A stretch of DNA of 64,000 nucleotides from Bacteroides bouchesdurhonensis (GCF_900155865.1 NZ_LT707006.1:827626-891625); one strand, 5' to 3'; shown: positions 43,178 through 53,481, counted from the stretch's first letter. Notes: generated by a model not told the origin, from the sequence alone. Made by a program: numbers and translations.

Positions 43178-45634
43178 ATGAACAAATATGTAGATGTAAT
43201 ATTACCGCTTCCGCTTCCGAAATGCTTTACTTACGCGCTTCCGGGTGAATTTGCGGAAGAAGTGAAGGTCGGTTGTCGGGTGATAGTGCCCTTCGGGCGG
43301 AAGAAGTATTATACGGCAATTGTCCGTAATGTACATTTTTCTGTCCCGACAGAATATGAGGTAAAGGAAATATCTGCATTGCTGGACGCTTCTCCTATTT
43401 TACTACCGACTCAATTTAAATTCTGGGAATGGATAGCAGATTATTATCTCTGTACACAAGGTGATGTTTATAAAGCGGCACTTCCATCCGGATTAAAGTT
43501 AGAAAGCGAGACCATCGTAGAGTACAATCCCGATTTTGAAGCGGATGCACCATTATCCGAGCGAGAGCAAAAGATATTGGATTTACTCTCTGTAGATCCG
43601 CAACAATGTGTCACAAAATTAGAGAAGGAAAGCGGATTGAAGAATATTTTGTCTGTTGTCAAATCCTTGCTTGATAAAGAAGCAATTTTTGTGAAAGAAG
43701 AATTGCGTCGTACGTATAAGCCGAAAACTGAAGCGAGAGTACGTTTAGCAGGCGTAGCAGATGAAAGACGTCTCCACATCCTTTTTGATATCCTTTCACG
43801 TGCTCCGAAGCAGTTGGCATTATTGATGAAATATGTAGAATGTTCCGGTGTTTTGGGAAGAGAAAAGCCAAAAGAAGTTTCCAAGAAGGAACTTTTACAG
43901 CAGGCAGGCGTATCTCCTGCTATTTTAAATGGACTGGTCGAAAAAAAAATATTTGAAATTTACTATCACGAGATTGGCCGGTTGAATAGGGAAGTAAATA
44001 TTGCCGGTGAATTAAATCCTTTAAATGGGTTTCAGCAACGAGCGCATGATGAAATCAAACAGTGTTTTCAAGAAAAGAATGTTTGTTTGCTGCATGGAGT
44101 CACTTCCAGTGGAAAGACTGAAATATATATTCACCTGATTGAAGAAACTATTCGTCAGGGAAAACAAGTATTGTATCTATTGCCTGAAATAGCATTAACC
44201 ACTCAGATTACGGAACGTTTACAACGAGTGTTTGGTTCGCGTTTAGGAATTTATCATTCTAAGTTTCCGGATGCCGAACGAGTGGAGATATGGCAGAAAC
44301 AACTGGGAGAAAAAGGGTACGATATTATTTTGGGAGTGCGTTCTTCTATTTTCTTGCCTTTCCGAAATCTTGGGCTGGTAATTGTGGATGAAGAGCATGA
44401 GAATAGTTATAAGCAGCAAGATCCTGCTCCTCGTTATCATGCACGTAGTGCAGCGATTGTATTGGCGACTATGTATGGTGCTAAAACACTGTTGGGCACA
44501 GCGACTCCTTCTATTGAAACATGGCAGAATGCAATGCTGGGAAAGTTTGGCTTTGTGCAACTGAAAGAGCGATATAAAGAGATTCAATTGCCCGAAATCA
44601 TTCCAGTTGATATTAAAGAGTTGCATCGTAAAAAAAGGATGGTCGGACAGTTTTCCCCATTGCTGATACAATATATGAAGGAAGCTCTGGAGCAAAAAGA
44701 GCAAGTGATTCTTTTCCAGAATCGGCGAGGATTTGCTCCGATGGTAGAATGCCGGACTTGTGGATGGGTGCCGAAATGTAAAAACTGTGATGTGAGCCTG
44801 ACCTATCATAAAGGGATTAATCAGCTTACGTGTCACTATTGCGGTTATACGTACCAACTTCCTAAGGCCTGTCCCGCTTGTGAAGGGACTGAATTAGTGA
44901 ATCGAGGATTTGGGACAGAAAAGATAGAAGATGATATCAAAGTTATTTTTCCGGAGGCGGCTGTAGCACGAATGGACTTGGACACAACTCGTACCCGCTC
45001 GGCATATGAAAAAATTATAGCAGACTTTGAACAAGGAAAGACGGATATACTGATTGGAACACAGATGGTTTCAAAAGGATTGGATTTTGACCATGTAAGT
45101 GTGGTTGGTATCTTAAATGCTGACACAATGTTGAATTATCCGGACTTTCGTTCTTACGAACGAGCGTTTCAATTGATGGCGCAAGTGGCCGGACGTGCTG
45201 GACGTAAGAACAAACGGGGAAGGGTAGTGTTGCAAACGAAAAGTATTGATCATCCTATTATTTATCAGGTGATTGGTAATAATTATGAAGAAATGGTGAA
45301 TGGACAATTGGCAGAACGCCAGATGTTTCATTATCCACCCTATTACCGGCTGATCTATGTATATTTGAAGAACCATAATGAGTCTCTGTTGGATCAGATG
45401 GCTACTGTAATGGCGGATAAATTGAGGACTGTATTTGGCAATCGGGTGCTGGGACCGGATAAACCTCCTGTAGCCCGGATTCAGACCTTGTTTATTAAAA
45501 AGATTGTGGTCAAGATTGAACAGAATGCCCCGATGGGACGTGCGAGGGAACTGCTGTTACGTATCCAACGGGAACTGCTAGAGGATGAACGGTATAAATC
45601 ACTGATTATTTATTATGATATGGACCCTATGTAA
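43178..45634 (+). CDS. priA: Primosomal protein N' (PriA helicase)
   Basis: I use ATG 43178 (MNKYVDVILPLPLPKCFTYA); in-frame codons upstream to 43109 lie in the IS end. The 818-residue protein has the N-terminal DNA-binding domain, then the SF2 helicase with Walker A GVTSSGKTEIYIH and DEEH box VDEEHENSYKQQD. The zinc-binding insert has four CxxC pairs (CRTCGWVPKCKNC, CHYCG, CPAC), and motifs V-VI include LIGTQMVSKGLDFD and QVAGRAGRKNKRG. PriA reloads the replisome at stalled forks. The gene is complete, but its promoter region is altered by the adjacent insertion element. Confidence 0.96.
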   Translation: MNKYVDVILPLPLPKCFTYALPGEFAEEVKVGCRVIVPFGRKKYYTAIVRNVHFSVPTEYEVKEISALLDASPILLPTQFKFWEWIADYYLCTQGDVYKAALPSGLKLESETIVEYNPDFEADAPLSEREQKILDLLSVDPQQCVTKLEKESGLKNILSVVKSLLDKEAIFVKEELRRTYKPKTEARVRLAGVADERRLHILFDILSRAPKQLALLMKYVECSGVLGREKPKEVSKKELLQQAGVSPAILNGLVEKKIFEIYYHEIGRLNREVNIAGELNPLNGFQQRAHDEIKQCFQEKNVCLLHGVTSSGKTEIYIHLIEETIRQGKQVLYLLPEIALTTQITERLQRVFGSRLGIYHSKFPDAERVEIWQKQLGEKGYDIILGVRSSIFLPFRNLGLVIVDEEHENSYKQQDPAPRYHARSAAIVLATMYGAKTLLGTATPSIETWQNAMLGKFGFVQLKERYKEIQLPEIIPVDIKELHRKKRMVGQFSPLLIQYMKEALEQKEQVILFQNRRGFAPMVECRTCGWVPKCKNCDVSLTYHKGINQLTCHYCGYTYQLPKACPACEGTELVNRGFGTEKIEDDIKVIFPEAAVARMDLDTTRTRSAYEKIIADFEQGKTDILIGTQMVSKGLDFDHVSVVGILNADTMLNYPDFRSYERAFQLMAQVAGRAGRKNKRGRVVLQTKSIDHPIIYQVIGNNYEEMVNGQLAERQMFHYPPYYRLIYVYLKNHNESLLDQMATVMADKLRTVFGNRVLGPDKPPVARIQTLFIKKIVVKIEQNAPMGRARELLLRIQRELLEDERYKSLIIYYDMDPM

Positions 45635-45664
45635 AATTATATAATCACTTTAAATTTATTTACT

Positions 45665-47464
45665 ATGACACGATTTTCTATTTTTTGCTTGTTGGGATTG
45701 TTTAGCACTAGTATGTTGTTTTCCCAAAATGGAGTGACTCAATGTGGAACGCCTACCGGTCAGCCTCGTTTTCCTCTGAATACTTATCAGGAGTTACCTG
45801 ATCCGGTTGCTCCCTCTGCTGAAAACTGGGTAACTGTTTCTACTCCCAAAGCGTCATGGGGGAGTATCGACTATCGGTATGCAAAACACATGGTCCCAGC
45901 GAAAGGATTGCAAAAGGTATCTGTTTTGCAGGGATGGCGTGGTGAACGAGTAAATGCACAGGCAGTAGTATGGACAGGCGAGGATATTCAGAATTTGAAT
46001 CTTAGCCTCACAAGTTTTAAGAGTTCGAAAGGAGCAGTGCTTCCGGCAGATGCTTGCACAGCTGCTTTTATGCGTTATGTAATGACGGATCAATTGAATC
46101 TAAATGGTAAGGGAGGTTGTGGAAACAGACCGGACCACTCTCTTTTTGATTCTTTGTTGGTAGCGGATATGATTGATCCGGATCTGAAGAGTATGAAACT
46201 TCCTGCTCGTACTTCACAACCTATCTGGGTGCAGTGCTGGATCCCCCAATCTGCTACACCGGGTATGTATAAAGGTAATTTATTGGTGAAGGATGGAGAA
46301 AAGCTAATTGCTAGCCTTCCTCTGGAAATTAAAGTTTCTTCACGTGAACTTCCTCAACCTTCGGAATGGGCTTATCATCTTGATTTGTGGCAAAATCCAT
46401 TTGCAGTAGCTCGTTATTATCAAGTTCCACTTTGGAGTCAGGCACATCTGGATGCTATGCGTCCTTTAATGAAGATGTTAGCGGATGCTGGACAAAAGAT
46501 TATTACTACTTCAATCATGCACAAACCTTGGAATGGCCAGACAGAAGATTATTTTGAGTCAATGGTTACTTGGCTGAAGCGCGCAGACGGTACATGGGCT
46601 TTTGACTATACGGTTTTTGACCGTTGGGTGGAATTTATGATGGGAGTGGGTATCAATAAACAGATTAATTGTTACTCCATGGTTCCTTGGAAATTGTCTT
46701 TCCAGTATTTTGATCAGGCAACAAATTCTTTGCAATTTGTAACGACTGCCCCCGGAGAGCCGGCTTATGAAGAAATGTGGATGGCTATGCTTACTTCATT
46801 TGCTAAACACCTCAAAGAGAAGGGATGGTTTGATATTTGTACCATTGCCATGGATGAGAGGCCAATGGAAGTGATGCAGAAAACATTGAAAGTGATTCGT
46901 AAAGCCGATCCGGATTTCAAAGTCTCATTGGCAGGAAACTATCACGAACAAATTGAAAAGGATTTGTATGACTACTGTATCGCTATCGGACAGAATTTCC
47001 CTGAAGATGTACGGATTCGTCGTGCGGCAGAAAATAAGCGTACTACGTATTATACTTGTTGTTCGGAAGCGCATCCTAACACCTTTACTTTCTCTGATCC
47101 GGCTGAGGCTGTTTGGATTAGTTTCTATTCCTCAAAGAAACATTTGGATGGGTATTTGCGTTGGGCATACAACAGTTGGCCCTTGGAACCATTGCTAGAT
47201 TCCCGTTTCCGTAGTTGGGCAGGTGGAGATACTTATCTGGTATATCCGGGAGCCCGTAGCTGCCTTCGTTTTGAACGTTTGATTGAGGGCATACAAGCTC
47301 ATGAGAAGATTCGTATTCTTCGTCAGGAATTTAAAGAAAAAGGAAATGAGGCCGGTTTAAGAAAAATAGAAAAAATGCTGGTTCCGTTTAATTTAGGTGA
47401 TATGCCGGAGATTCCGGCAGCGACAACGGTGAACCGGGCGTATAGTATATTAAATTCATTTTAA
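45665..47464 (+). CDS. GH123/DUF4091-like secreted glycoside hydrolase
   Basis: A 599-residue protein with a signal peptide (ending SMLFSQN). The N-terminal beta-rich region (DUF6067-type, about 30-220) precedes a TIM-barrel region of the DUF4091 type. The segment CTIAMDERPMEVMQ carries adjacent Asp-Glu, the arrangement of the catalytic pair in GH123 beta-N-acetylgalactosaminidases, which use substrate-assisted catalysis. WAYNSWPLEPLLDSRFRSWA and GDTYLVYPGARSCLRFERL are typical of DUF4091 proteins. It starts 30 bp after priA. The exact substrate is unknown; a host or microbial glycan with GalNAc is a family-based guess. Confidence 0.75.
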   Translation: MTRFSIFCLLGLFSTSMLFSQNGVTQCGTPTGQPRFPLNTYQELPDPVAPSAENWVTVSTPKASWGSIDYRYAKHMVPAKGLQKVSVLQGWRGERVNAQAVVWTGEDIQNLNLSLTSFKSSKGAVLPADACTAAFMRYVMTDQLNLNGKGGCGNRPDHSLFDSLLVADMIDPDLKSMKLPARTSQPIWVQCWIPQSATPGMYKGNLLVKDGEKLIASLPLEIKVSSRELPQPSEWAYHLDLWQNPFAVARYYQVPLWSQAHLDAMRPLMKMLADAGQKIITTSIMHKPWNGQTEDYFESMVTWLKRADGTWAFDYTVFDRWVEFMMGVGINKQINCYSMVPWKLSFQYFDQATNSLQFVTTAPGEPAYEEMWMAMLTSFAKHLKEKGWFDICTIAMDERPMEVMQKTLKVIRKADPDFKVSLAGNYHEQIEKDLYDYCIAIGQNFPEDVRIRRAAENKRTTYYTCCSEAHPNTFTFSDPAEAVWISFYSSKKHLDGYLRWAYNSWPLEPLLDSRFRSWAGGDTYLVYPGARSCLRFERLIEGIQAHEKIRILRQEFKEKGNEAGLRKIEKMLVPFNLGDMPEIPAATTVNRAYSILNSF

Positions 47465-47479
47465 TAAAGAAAGGATAAA

Positions 47480-47950
47480 ATGGTAAAGATCTTATTTGTG
47501 TGTTTGGGAAATATCTGTCGTAGTTCTACGGCAGAAGGAATCATGCTTCATTTAATAAAGGAAGCGGGATTGGAACAAGAATTTGTGATTGATTCCGCAG
47601 GGATTCTTTCATATCATCAGGGAGAGCTTCCCGACAGTAGAATGCGTGCTCATGCTGCTCGTCGGGGATATCAGTTAGTGCATCGCTCCCGTCCGGTACG
47701 TACAGAAGATTTTTATCATTTTGATTTGATTATTGGTATGGATGATCGTAATATTGATGATTTGAAAGATAAAGCTCCTTCTCCGGAAGAGTGGACGAAG
47801 ATTCATCGTATGACGGAATATTGCACACGAATTCCTGCGGATCATGTACCCGATCCTTACTATGGTGGTGCTGAGGGCTTCGAGTATGTACTCGATGTCC
47901 TTGAAGATGCTTGTGTGGGGTTGCTTACTTCTTTAACTCAGGATAACTGA
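47480..47950 (+). CDS. Low-molecular-weight protein tyrosine phosphatase
   Basis: A 156-residue cytosolic enzyme. The P-loop C8-L-G-N-I-C-R14-SS (CX5R) stands near the N-terminus, and the general-acid loop VPDPYYGG near residue 127. Both are diagnostic for LMW-PTP. In Bacteroides such enzymes act in polysaccharide or stress signalling. It lies 15 bp after the hydrolase gene and probably shares its message. A weak AAGGA lies just before its start. Its 3' end overlaps the convergent HD-hydrolase gene by 26 bp, so the two transcripts are complementary there. Confidence 0.93.
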   Translation: MVKILFVCLGNICRSSTAEGIMLHLIKEAGLEQEFVIDSAGILSYHQGELPDSRMRAHAARRGYQLVHRSRPVRTEDFYHFDLIIGMDDRNIDDLKDKAPSPEEWTKIHRMTEYCTRIPADHVPDPYYGGAEGFEYVLDVLEDACVGLLTSLTQDN

Positions 47951-50000
47951 TTCGAGTATGATAAGCAATTTTTAGCTTTTCTTTAAATACTGATTTAATG
48001 ATCGCAATATCTTTAAAAGTAATCGGACATTCTTTGAAATAACCTTCAGCAACCTGAGAGTCGATAATCTTATCCACCAGGTTGCTGATACTTTCTTCTG
48101 TATATTCAGGTAGACTGCGGGAAGCCGCTTCAACAGCATCTGCCATCATTAGGATAGCTTGTTCCTTTGTAAAAGGATTCGGTCCCGGATACGTAAATAG
48201 TTCTTCATCTGGTTCTTCACCCGGATGTTCGTTTTTCCAGGAGATATAGAAAAACTTCGTTTTCCCACGTCCATGATGGGTGCTGATAAAATCCTTGATT
48301 ACTTTAGGTAGGTTATGCTTATCTGCCAATTTCAATCCATCTGTGACATGACTAATAACAACTTGCGAACTTTGTTCGTGGCTCAAGTTTTTATGTGGAT
48401 TGACTCCACCGGATTGATTCTCCGTAAAGAAAGCTGGGCTTTCCATTTTACCGATATCATGATATAATGCGCCTGTACGTACCAGTTGACTCTTTACTCC
48501 GATTCGTATAGCAGCTTCTGCGGCAAGATTGGCTACCTGCATAGAATGTTGGAAAGTTCCGGGAACAGTTTCAGACATTTGTCGGAGAAGATCATTGTTG
48601 ATATTGGAGAGTTCTATTAGCGTAACGTTGGACGTAAATCCGAATGTCTTTTCCAATATGAACAATAATGGGTATGCAAATAGTAAAAGGATACCATTCG
48701 TTATAAAATGAGTGTACATTCGGACATTCAATTTTGAGAAATCATTGGAGAGTCCATTTTCAGTCATGAGCTCAAAAGAGAAATAGATGGCAGCATAGGT
48801 CAGTATTACTAATAATGCCGTTCGGAAAAGTTGCGATCTCTGAGAGAGTTCCCGTAGACTGAATATAGCGACTAATCCGGCTGCCAACTGAGTGAGGATA
48901 AACTCATGTGGAAAACGGAGTGATATGGAACAGAGTAGGATGGTGACCGTATGTGTCACGAAAGCGGTACGTGAATCTAGGAATACGCGAATGATAATCG
49001 GTAACATCGCATAAGGGATTATGTACACATTTGATAGATTATGTGTCACCATAAAGGCGGTAACTATATTGTAAAAGACGATCAATGTAAAGAGTAATGA
49101 CAGACTTCCTTTACGTTGATAATAGTCTTTTCGGAATAGGTCCAAGTAAAGCATGAAACACATGATCAAAATACCGACAAATAGAATTTGTCCTCCAAGT
49201 ATGAGGCGGCTTTGTCCGATTGATTCATTTCGTTTGATAGATTCTTTACGCAATGATTCGAGAATGTTATATGTCTCTGGCGTTATCATTTCCCCACGAT
49301 CGACGATTTTCTGTCCGCTTACCACAAGTCCGTTTGCCCATGGATAGTTACTTAGTATTTCTTTTTGAGCAGTTTCGGTTCGTTGTTGGTCGAAGATAAG
49401 GTTCGGGGTGATATATTCATTCAAGGCACATTGACGCAATATATCTTTATTTAAATGAAGTGAGTCTGCTTGGGCTAATAAATGTTCGTAGGCTTTCTTT
49501 ACCGTATAAAGATGATCGGTGCTTCGTGGATTGGCAAGCTTATCATCAATAACCAGAATGGAAGTGACGCTATCCTTATGGAGTTCTTGCATATTTTCTG
49601 TCGATACAATTCCTGATTCATAGATGTCTTTCAGCATTCGTTCAATGTATCGCAGATAATCGGTAGAAGGAAGAATGCCCTTCAAATTGGCATGATAATT
49701 CTCTTTCAGTTTGTTTAATGCATCCTTTTCTATTGATTTCTGGAATTGATAATAAGGTTGGAAGGATGCCATCAGACTATCCTGTTCCCGTTTAACGGTC
49801 GCGTCTTCTTTATATATAGGAAAGTTGAAAGTAGCAATTAATTGTCCGTACTTCCAAGGCTTGTTTATATCATACTGATAATTGAATTTTCCATCACGTG
49901 GCAGGAAATAGACAATTAATGCTACAGTCCCTACAAATAGTAGGGCTTTATAGAGTAAATCTCTCCAAGAGAAGCTTCTTTTCTTCTTTAGATGTTCCAT
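47925..50000 (-). CDS. 7TM-HD phosphohydrolase (PgpH-like)
   Basis: A 691-residue membrane protein. One N-terminal span (about 16-32) is followed by a large extracytoplasmic 7TMR-HDED domain, then seven transmembrane helices (about 270-460) and a cytoplasmic HD domain. The metal motif is LYHDIGKMESPAFFTENQ, with later NPHKNLSHEQSS, TDGLKLADKH and THHGRGKTKFFY. This architecture is that of PgpH, a c-di-AMP phosphodiesterase that yields pApA. A role in c-di-AMP turnover is therefore likely. It is divergent from gltX, and its C-terminal codons overlap the convergent phosphatase gene. Confidence 0.9.
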   Translation of the reverse strand: MEHLKKKRSFSWRDLLYKALLFVGTVALIVYFLPRDGKFNYQYDINKPWKYGQLIATFNFPIYKEDATVKREQDSLMASFQPYYQFQKSIEKDALNKLKENYHANLKGILPSTDYLRYIERMLKDIYESGIVSTENMQELHKDSVTSILVIDDKLANPRSTDHLYTVKKAYEHLLAQADSLHLNKDILRQCALNEYITPNLIFDQQRTETAQKEILSNYPWANGLVVSGQKIVDRGEMITPETYNILESLRKESIKRNESIGQSRLILGGQILFVGILIMCFMLYLDLFRKDYYQRKGSLSLLFTLIVFYNIVTAFMVTHNLSNVYIIPYAMLPIIIRVFLDSRTAFVTHTVTILLCSISLRFPHEFILTQLAAGLVAIFSLRELSQRSQLFRTALLVILTYAAIYFSFELMTENGLSNDFSKLNVRMYTHFITNGILLLFAYPLLFILEKTFGFTSNVTLIELSNINNDLLRQMSETVPGTFQHSMQVANLAAEAAIRIGVKSQLVRTGALYHDIGKMESPAFFTENQSGGVNPHKNLSHEQSSQVVISHVTDGLKLADKHNLPKVIKDFISTHHGRGKTKFFYISWKNEHPGEEPDEELFTYPGPNPFTKEQAILMMADAVEAASRSLPEYTEESISNLVDKIIDSQVAEGYFKECPITFKDIAIIKSVFKEKLKIAYHTRISYPELKK

Positions 50001-50058
50001 AACCGTTTAAATTTTGGCGAAAAGTACAAAAAAAAACAATAGTGTGGAAAAAAAGATT

Positions 50059-50066
50059 TAATTTTG
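50059..50066 (+). promoter_or_regulatory. Candidate -7 box of gltX
   Basis: TAATTTTG matches TAnnTTTG and lies 28 bp before the gltX start. A -33 box is not obvious at the expected distance. Confidence 0.45.
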
Positions 50067-50094
50067 CCGTGATTTACCTATACTAACCCAAATT

Positions 50095-51612
50095 ATGGCA
50101 GAAAGAAAAGTAAGAGTTCGTTTTGCTCCAAGTCCAACAGGAGCATTGCACATCGGTGGTGTGCGTACAGCTTTATATAATTATTTATTTGCACGTCAGC
50201 ACGACGGAGATTTGATTTTTCGTATTGAAGATACTGATTCTAACCGTTTTGTTCCGGGTGCAGAGGAGTATATACTTGAATCTTTTAAGTGGTTGGGTAT
50301 TCACTTTGACGAAGGGGTAAGCTTCGGAGGTGAACACGGTCCGTACCGTCAGTCTGAGCGTCGCGAGATCTATAAGAAATATGTGCAGATTTTGTTAGAT
50401 AGTGATAAAGCATACATTGCTTTTGATACTCCTGAAGAATTGGATGCTAAACGTGAAGAGATTGCTAACTTTCAATACGATGCTTCTACCCGTGGTATGA
50501 TGCGTAATTCGCTGACTTTGGCTAAAGAGGAAGTGGATGCTTTGATTGCGGAAGGTAAGCAATACGTGGTTCGTTTCAAGATAGAACCGAATGAAGATGT
50601 ACATGTGAATGATTTAATTCGTGGTGAAGTAATTATTAATTCGTCTATTTTGGATGATAAAGTTCTCTATAAGTCTGTAGATGAGTTGCCTACTTATCAT
50701 TTGGCAAATATCGTGGATGATCATTTGATGCAAGTATCTCATGTAATTCGTGGTGAAGAATGGTTACCTTCAGCTCCGTTGCATGTTTTGTTATATCGTG
50801 CTTTTGGTTGGGAAGATACCATGCCGCAATTCGCTCACTTGCCTTTACTCCTCAAGCCGGAAGGAAATGGAAAATTAAGTAAGCGTGATGGCGACCGTTT
50901 AGGCTTTCCGGTATTTCCGTTGGAATGGCATGATCCGAAGTCTGGAGAAATCTCTTCTGGTTATCGTGAATCCGGTTATCTGCCTGAAGCGGTAATTAAT
51001 TTCCTTGCTTTGCTGGGATGGAATCCGGGAAATGATCAGGAAGTGATGTCGATGGATGAGTTGATTCAGTTGTTTGATCTTCACCGTTGCAGTAAATCGG
51101 GAGCTAAATTTGATTATAAGAAAGGAATTTGGTTTAATCATCAATATATTCAACAGAAACCGAATGAGGAGATTGCTGAGCTGTTTTTGCCTGTATTGAA
51201 GGAACATGGTGTGGAAGTTCCTTTTGAAAAGGTAGTTACGGTTGTCGGTATGATGAAAGACCGGGTAAGTTTCATTAAAGAATTATGGGATGTATGCAGT
51301 TTCTTCTTTGTTGCACCTACTGAATATGATGAAAAAACGGTAAAGAAGCGCTGGAAAGAAGATTCAGCTAAGTGTATGACCGAATTAGCGGAAGTGATTG
51401 CCGGAATTGAGGATTTTAGTATTGAAGGACAGGAAAAAGTTGTTATGGACTGGATTGCGGAAAGAGGATATCACACAGGCAATATCATGAATGCCTTTCG
51501 TTTGACATTGGTTGGCGAAGGAAAAGGTCCGCACATGTTCGATATTTCTTGGGTATTGGGTAAAGAAGAAACATTGGCTCGTATGAAACGTGCCGTAGAG
51601 GTATTGAAGTAA
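50095..51612 (+). CDS. gltX: Glutamyl-tRNA synthetase
   Basis: A 505-residue class I synthetase that charges tRNA-Glu. The HIGH-type motif [20 protein letters not shown] is at the N-terminus and the KMSKS-type motif [16 protein letters not shown] near residue 262. [10 protein letters not shown] and [17 protein letters not shown] are further GluRS signatures. The length fits bacterial GluRS. It starts 94 bp from the divergent HD-hydrolase gene and is followed 10 bp later by the KDO transferase gene, so the two are probably cotranscribed. Confidence 0.97.
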   Translation: MAERKVRVRFAPSPTGALHIGGVRTALYNYLFARQHDGDLIFRIEDTDSNRFVPGAEEYILESFKWLGIHFDEGVSFGGEHGPYRQSERREIYKKYVQILLDSDKAYIAFDTPEELDAKREEIANFQYDASTRGMMRNSLTLAKEEVDALIAEGKQYVVRFKIEPNEDVHVNDLIRGEVIINSSILDDKVLYKSVDELPTYHLANIVDDHLMQVSHVIRGEEWLPSAPLHVLLYRAFGWEDTMPQFAHLPLLLKPEGNGKLSKRDGDRLGFPVFPLEWHDPKSGEISSGYRESGYLPEAVINFLALLGWNPGNDQEVMSMDELIQLFDLHRCSKSGAKFDYKKGIWFNHQYIQQKPNEEIAELFLPVLKEHGVEVPFEKVVTVVGMMKDRVSFIKELWDVCSFFFVAPTEYDEKTVKKRWKEDSAKCMTELAEVIAGIEDFSIEGQEKVVMDWIAERGYHTGNIMNAFRLTLVGEGKGPHMFDISWVLGKEETLARMKRAVEVLK

Positions 51613-51622
51613 ACACAACACT

Positions 51623-52846
51623 ATGCTTTACAACCTGGCAATAGTCATTTATGACTTTCTGGTCCATTTAGCTGCACCGTTTAGCCGTAAGCCCCGGAAA
51701 ATGATGAAGGGGCATTGGGTGGTATATGAACTTCTGCGTCAGCAAGTGGAAAAAGGGGAACGATATATTTGGTTTCATGCTGCTTCATTGGGGGAATTTG
51801 AACAAGGACGTCCATTAATCGAAATGATCCGGGCAAAGTATCCGGATTATAAGATTTTGCTGACATTCTTTTCTCCGTCTGGTTATGAAGTTCGTAAGCA
51901 TTATAGAGGGGCAGATATCGTTTGTTACCTGCCTTTTGATAAGCCACGAAATGTGAAAAAATTCCTGGATATTGCGAATCCTTGTATGGCGTTCTTTATA
52001 AAATATGAATTTTGGAAGAATTATCTGGATGAACTGCATAAACGCCGTATTCCAGTATATAGTGTTTCTTCTATTTTTCGTCGAGATCAAATCTTTTTTA
52101 AATGGTATGGAGGAACTTATCGGAATGTATTGAAGGACTTCGATCACTTGTTTGTGCAGAATGAGGCTTCCAAACGTTACTTGTCTAGGATTGGCATTGG
52201 ACGTGTAACTGTGGTGGGGGATACTCGTTTTGACCGGGTGTTACAGATTCGTCAGGAAGCTAAGGATCTTCCATTGGTTGAGAAATTTAAAGGAAATAAC
52301 TCTTTTACATTTGTCGCTGGAAGTTCATGGGGACCGGATGAAGATATATTTCTTGAGTATTTCAATTCTCATCCGGAAATGAAATTGATTATTGCTCCCC
52401 ATGTCATTGAGGAGAACCACCTGGTTGAGATAATTAGCAAATTGAAACGTCCGTATGTCCGTTATACTCGTGCTGATGAGAAGAATGTATTGAAAGCAGA
52501 TTGTTTAATTATCGACTGTTTCGGATTGCTTTCTTCTATTTACAGGTATGGTGAAATCGCTTACATTGGAGGTGGTTTTGGAGTCGGCATTCATAATACA
52601 TTGGAAGCTGCTGTTTATGGCATTCCGGTTATTTTTGGTCCAAAGTATCAGAAGTTCATGGAAGCAATTCAGTTACTCGAAGCGAAAGGCGCATATTCTA
52701 TTAAAGATTATGAGGATTTGAAAAATCTTTTAGATCGTTTTCAATCGGATGAAGTTTTCTTACGTGAAACGGGTGATAATGCAGGGTATTATGTGACAAG
52801 CAATTCCGGAGCTGCAGAGAAGATAATGCATATGATTAACTTCTAA
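51623..52846 (+). CDS. waaA: 3-deoxy-D-manno-octulosonic acid transferase
   Basis: A 407-residue membrane-associated GT30 glycosyltransferase that adds KDO to lipid A precursor. N-terminal anchor YNLAIVIYDFLVHLAAPFS; the glycosyl-acceptor region WFHAASLGEFEQGRPLIE with the catalytic Glu; then FFSPSGYEVRKHY, CYLPFDKPRNVKKFL, FFIKYEFWKNYL, and in the C-terminal domain VVGDTRFDRVLQI, AGSSWGPDEDIFLEY and YIGGGFGVGIHNTLEAAVYG. All are standard for KdtA/WaaA. It follows gltX by 10 bp and ends at a terminator. Confidence 0.95.
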   Translation: MLYNLAIVIYDFLVHLAAPFSRKPRKMMKGHWVVYELLRQQVEKGERYIWFHAASLGEFEQGRPLIEMIRAKYPDYKILLTFFSPSGYEVRKHYRGADIVCYLPFDKPRNVKKFLDIANPCMAFFIKYEFWKNYLDELHKRRIPVYSVSSIFRRDQIFFKWYGGTYRNVLKDFDHLFVQNEASKRYLSRIGIGRVTVVGDTRFDRVLQIRQEAKDLPLVEKFKGNNSFTFVAGSSWGPDEDIFLEYFNSHPEMKLIIAPHVIEENHLVEIISKLKRPYVRYTRADEKNVLKADCLIIDCFGLLSSIYRYGEIAYIGGGFGVGIHNTLEAAVYGIPVIFGPKYQKFMEAIQLLEAKGAYSIKDYEDLKNLLDRFQSDEVFLRETGDNAGYYVTSNSGAAEKIMHMINF

Positions 52847-52853
52847 ATATAAA

Positions 52854-52886
52854 TTGAAGGGTACTATGAAAAGCAGTACCTTTCAA
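52854..52886. terminator. Terminator after the KDO transferase gene
   Basis: TTGAAGGGTACT (52854-52865) pairs with AGTACCTTTCAA (52875-52886) with one G-T pair and a 9-nt loop. The U-tract is poor. It lies between convergent genes. Confidence 0.6.
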
Positions 52887-52968
52887 TCTGTAATCTTCTG
52901 GACGCTAATAATTGTGTCTAAAAGGCAAACTATTAAAGTTTTTGATCTTTATCTAAAGCAATATTTTG

Positions 52969-53481
52969 TTATTTATACCATTGTGAGTACATTAAATAGT
53001 TGTGAGCAATCTTTTGATTTAGTTCTTTTGCTTGTTCCGGATCTACTTTCTTGATAAATTTAGCCGGCACTCCTCCCCAGATACTACCAGGTTCAATTAC
53101 CGTATTGCTTAATACTAGAGAACCGGCAGCAACAATTGCTCCTTCCCCTACTATAGCATGATCTAATATTGTTGATCCCATTCCAATCAAAGCATAGTCT
53201 TTGATAGTTGCTCCATGAATGGTTACATTGTGTCCAACAGAAACATGATCACCGATTTCAAGAGTCGATTTCTCATATAAAGTATGTAGAACACTCCCGT
53301 CTTGGATATTTACTCCGTTGCCGATTCGTATGGAATTGACATCTCCACGTAAGACGGTACAAAACCAGATGCTACAGTCATTTCCTATCTTAACATCTCC
53401 TATGATGGTTGCATTGTCTGCTAAAAAACAGTTTTCTCCGATTTCGGGAGTAAATCCTCGTACTGATTTGATTAAAGCCAT
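52969..53481 (-). CDS. Gamma-class carbonic anhydrase-like hexapeptide protein
   Basis: A 170-residue left-handed beta-helix protein with hexapeptide repeats (IGDVKIGNDCSIWFCTVLRG, IGNGVNIQDGSVLHTLY, IVGEGAIVAAGSLVLSNTVI). The metal-binding His residues of gamma carbonic anhydrases fall in LHTLY, SVGHNVTIHG. WGGVPAKFIKKVD near the end is typical of the YrdA/PaaY group. It may hydrate CO2 with a bound metal, though many such proteins have unknown activity. A lone gene on the minus strand, 128 bp from the aminopeptidase gene. Confidence 0.88.
   Translation of the reverse strand: MALIKSVRGFTPEIGENCFLADNATIIGDVKIGNDCSIWFCTVLRGDVNSIRIGNGVNIQDGSVLHTLYEKSTLEIGDHVSVGHNVTIHGATIKDYALIGMGSTILDHAIVGEGAIVAAGSLVLSNTVIEPGSIWGGVPAKFIKKVDPEQAKELNQKIAHNYLMYSQWYK

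Noticed and set aside
44243..44857. 204-codon open frame on the minus strand
   Set aside because: Antisense to priA, with low-complexity composition and no plausible start signals.
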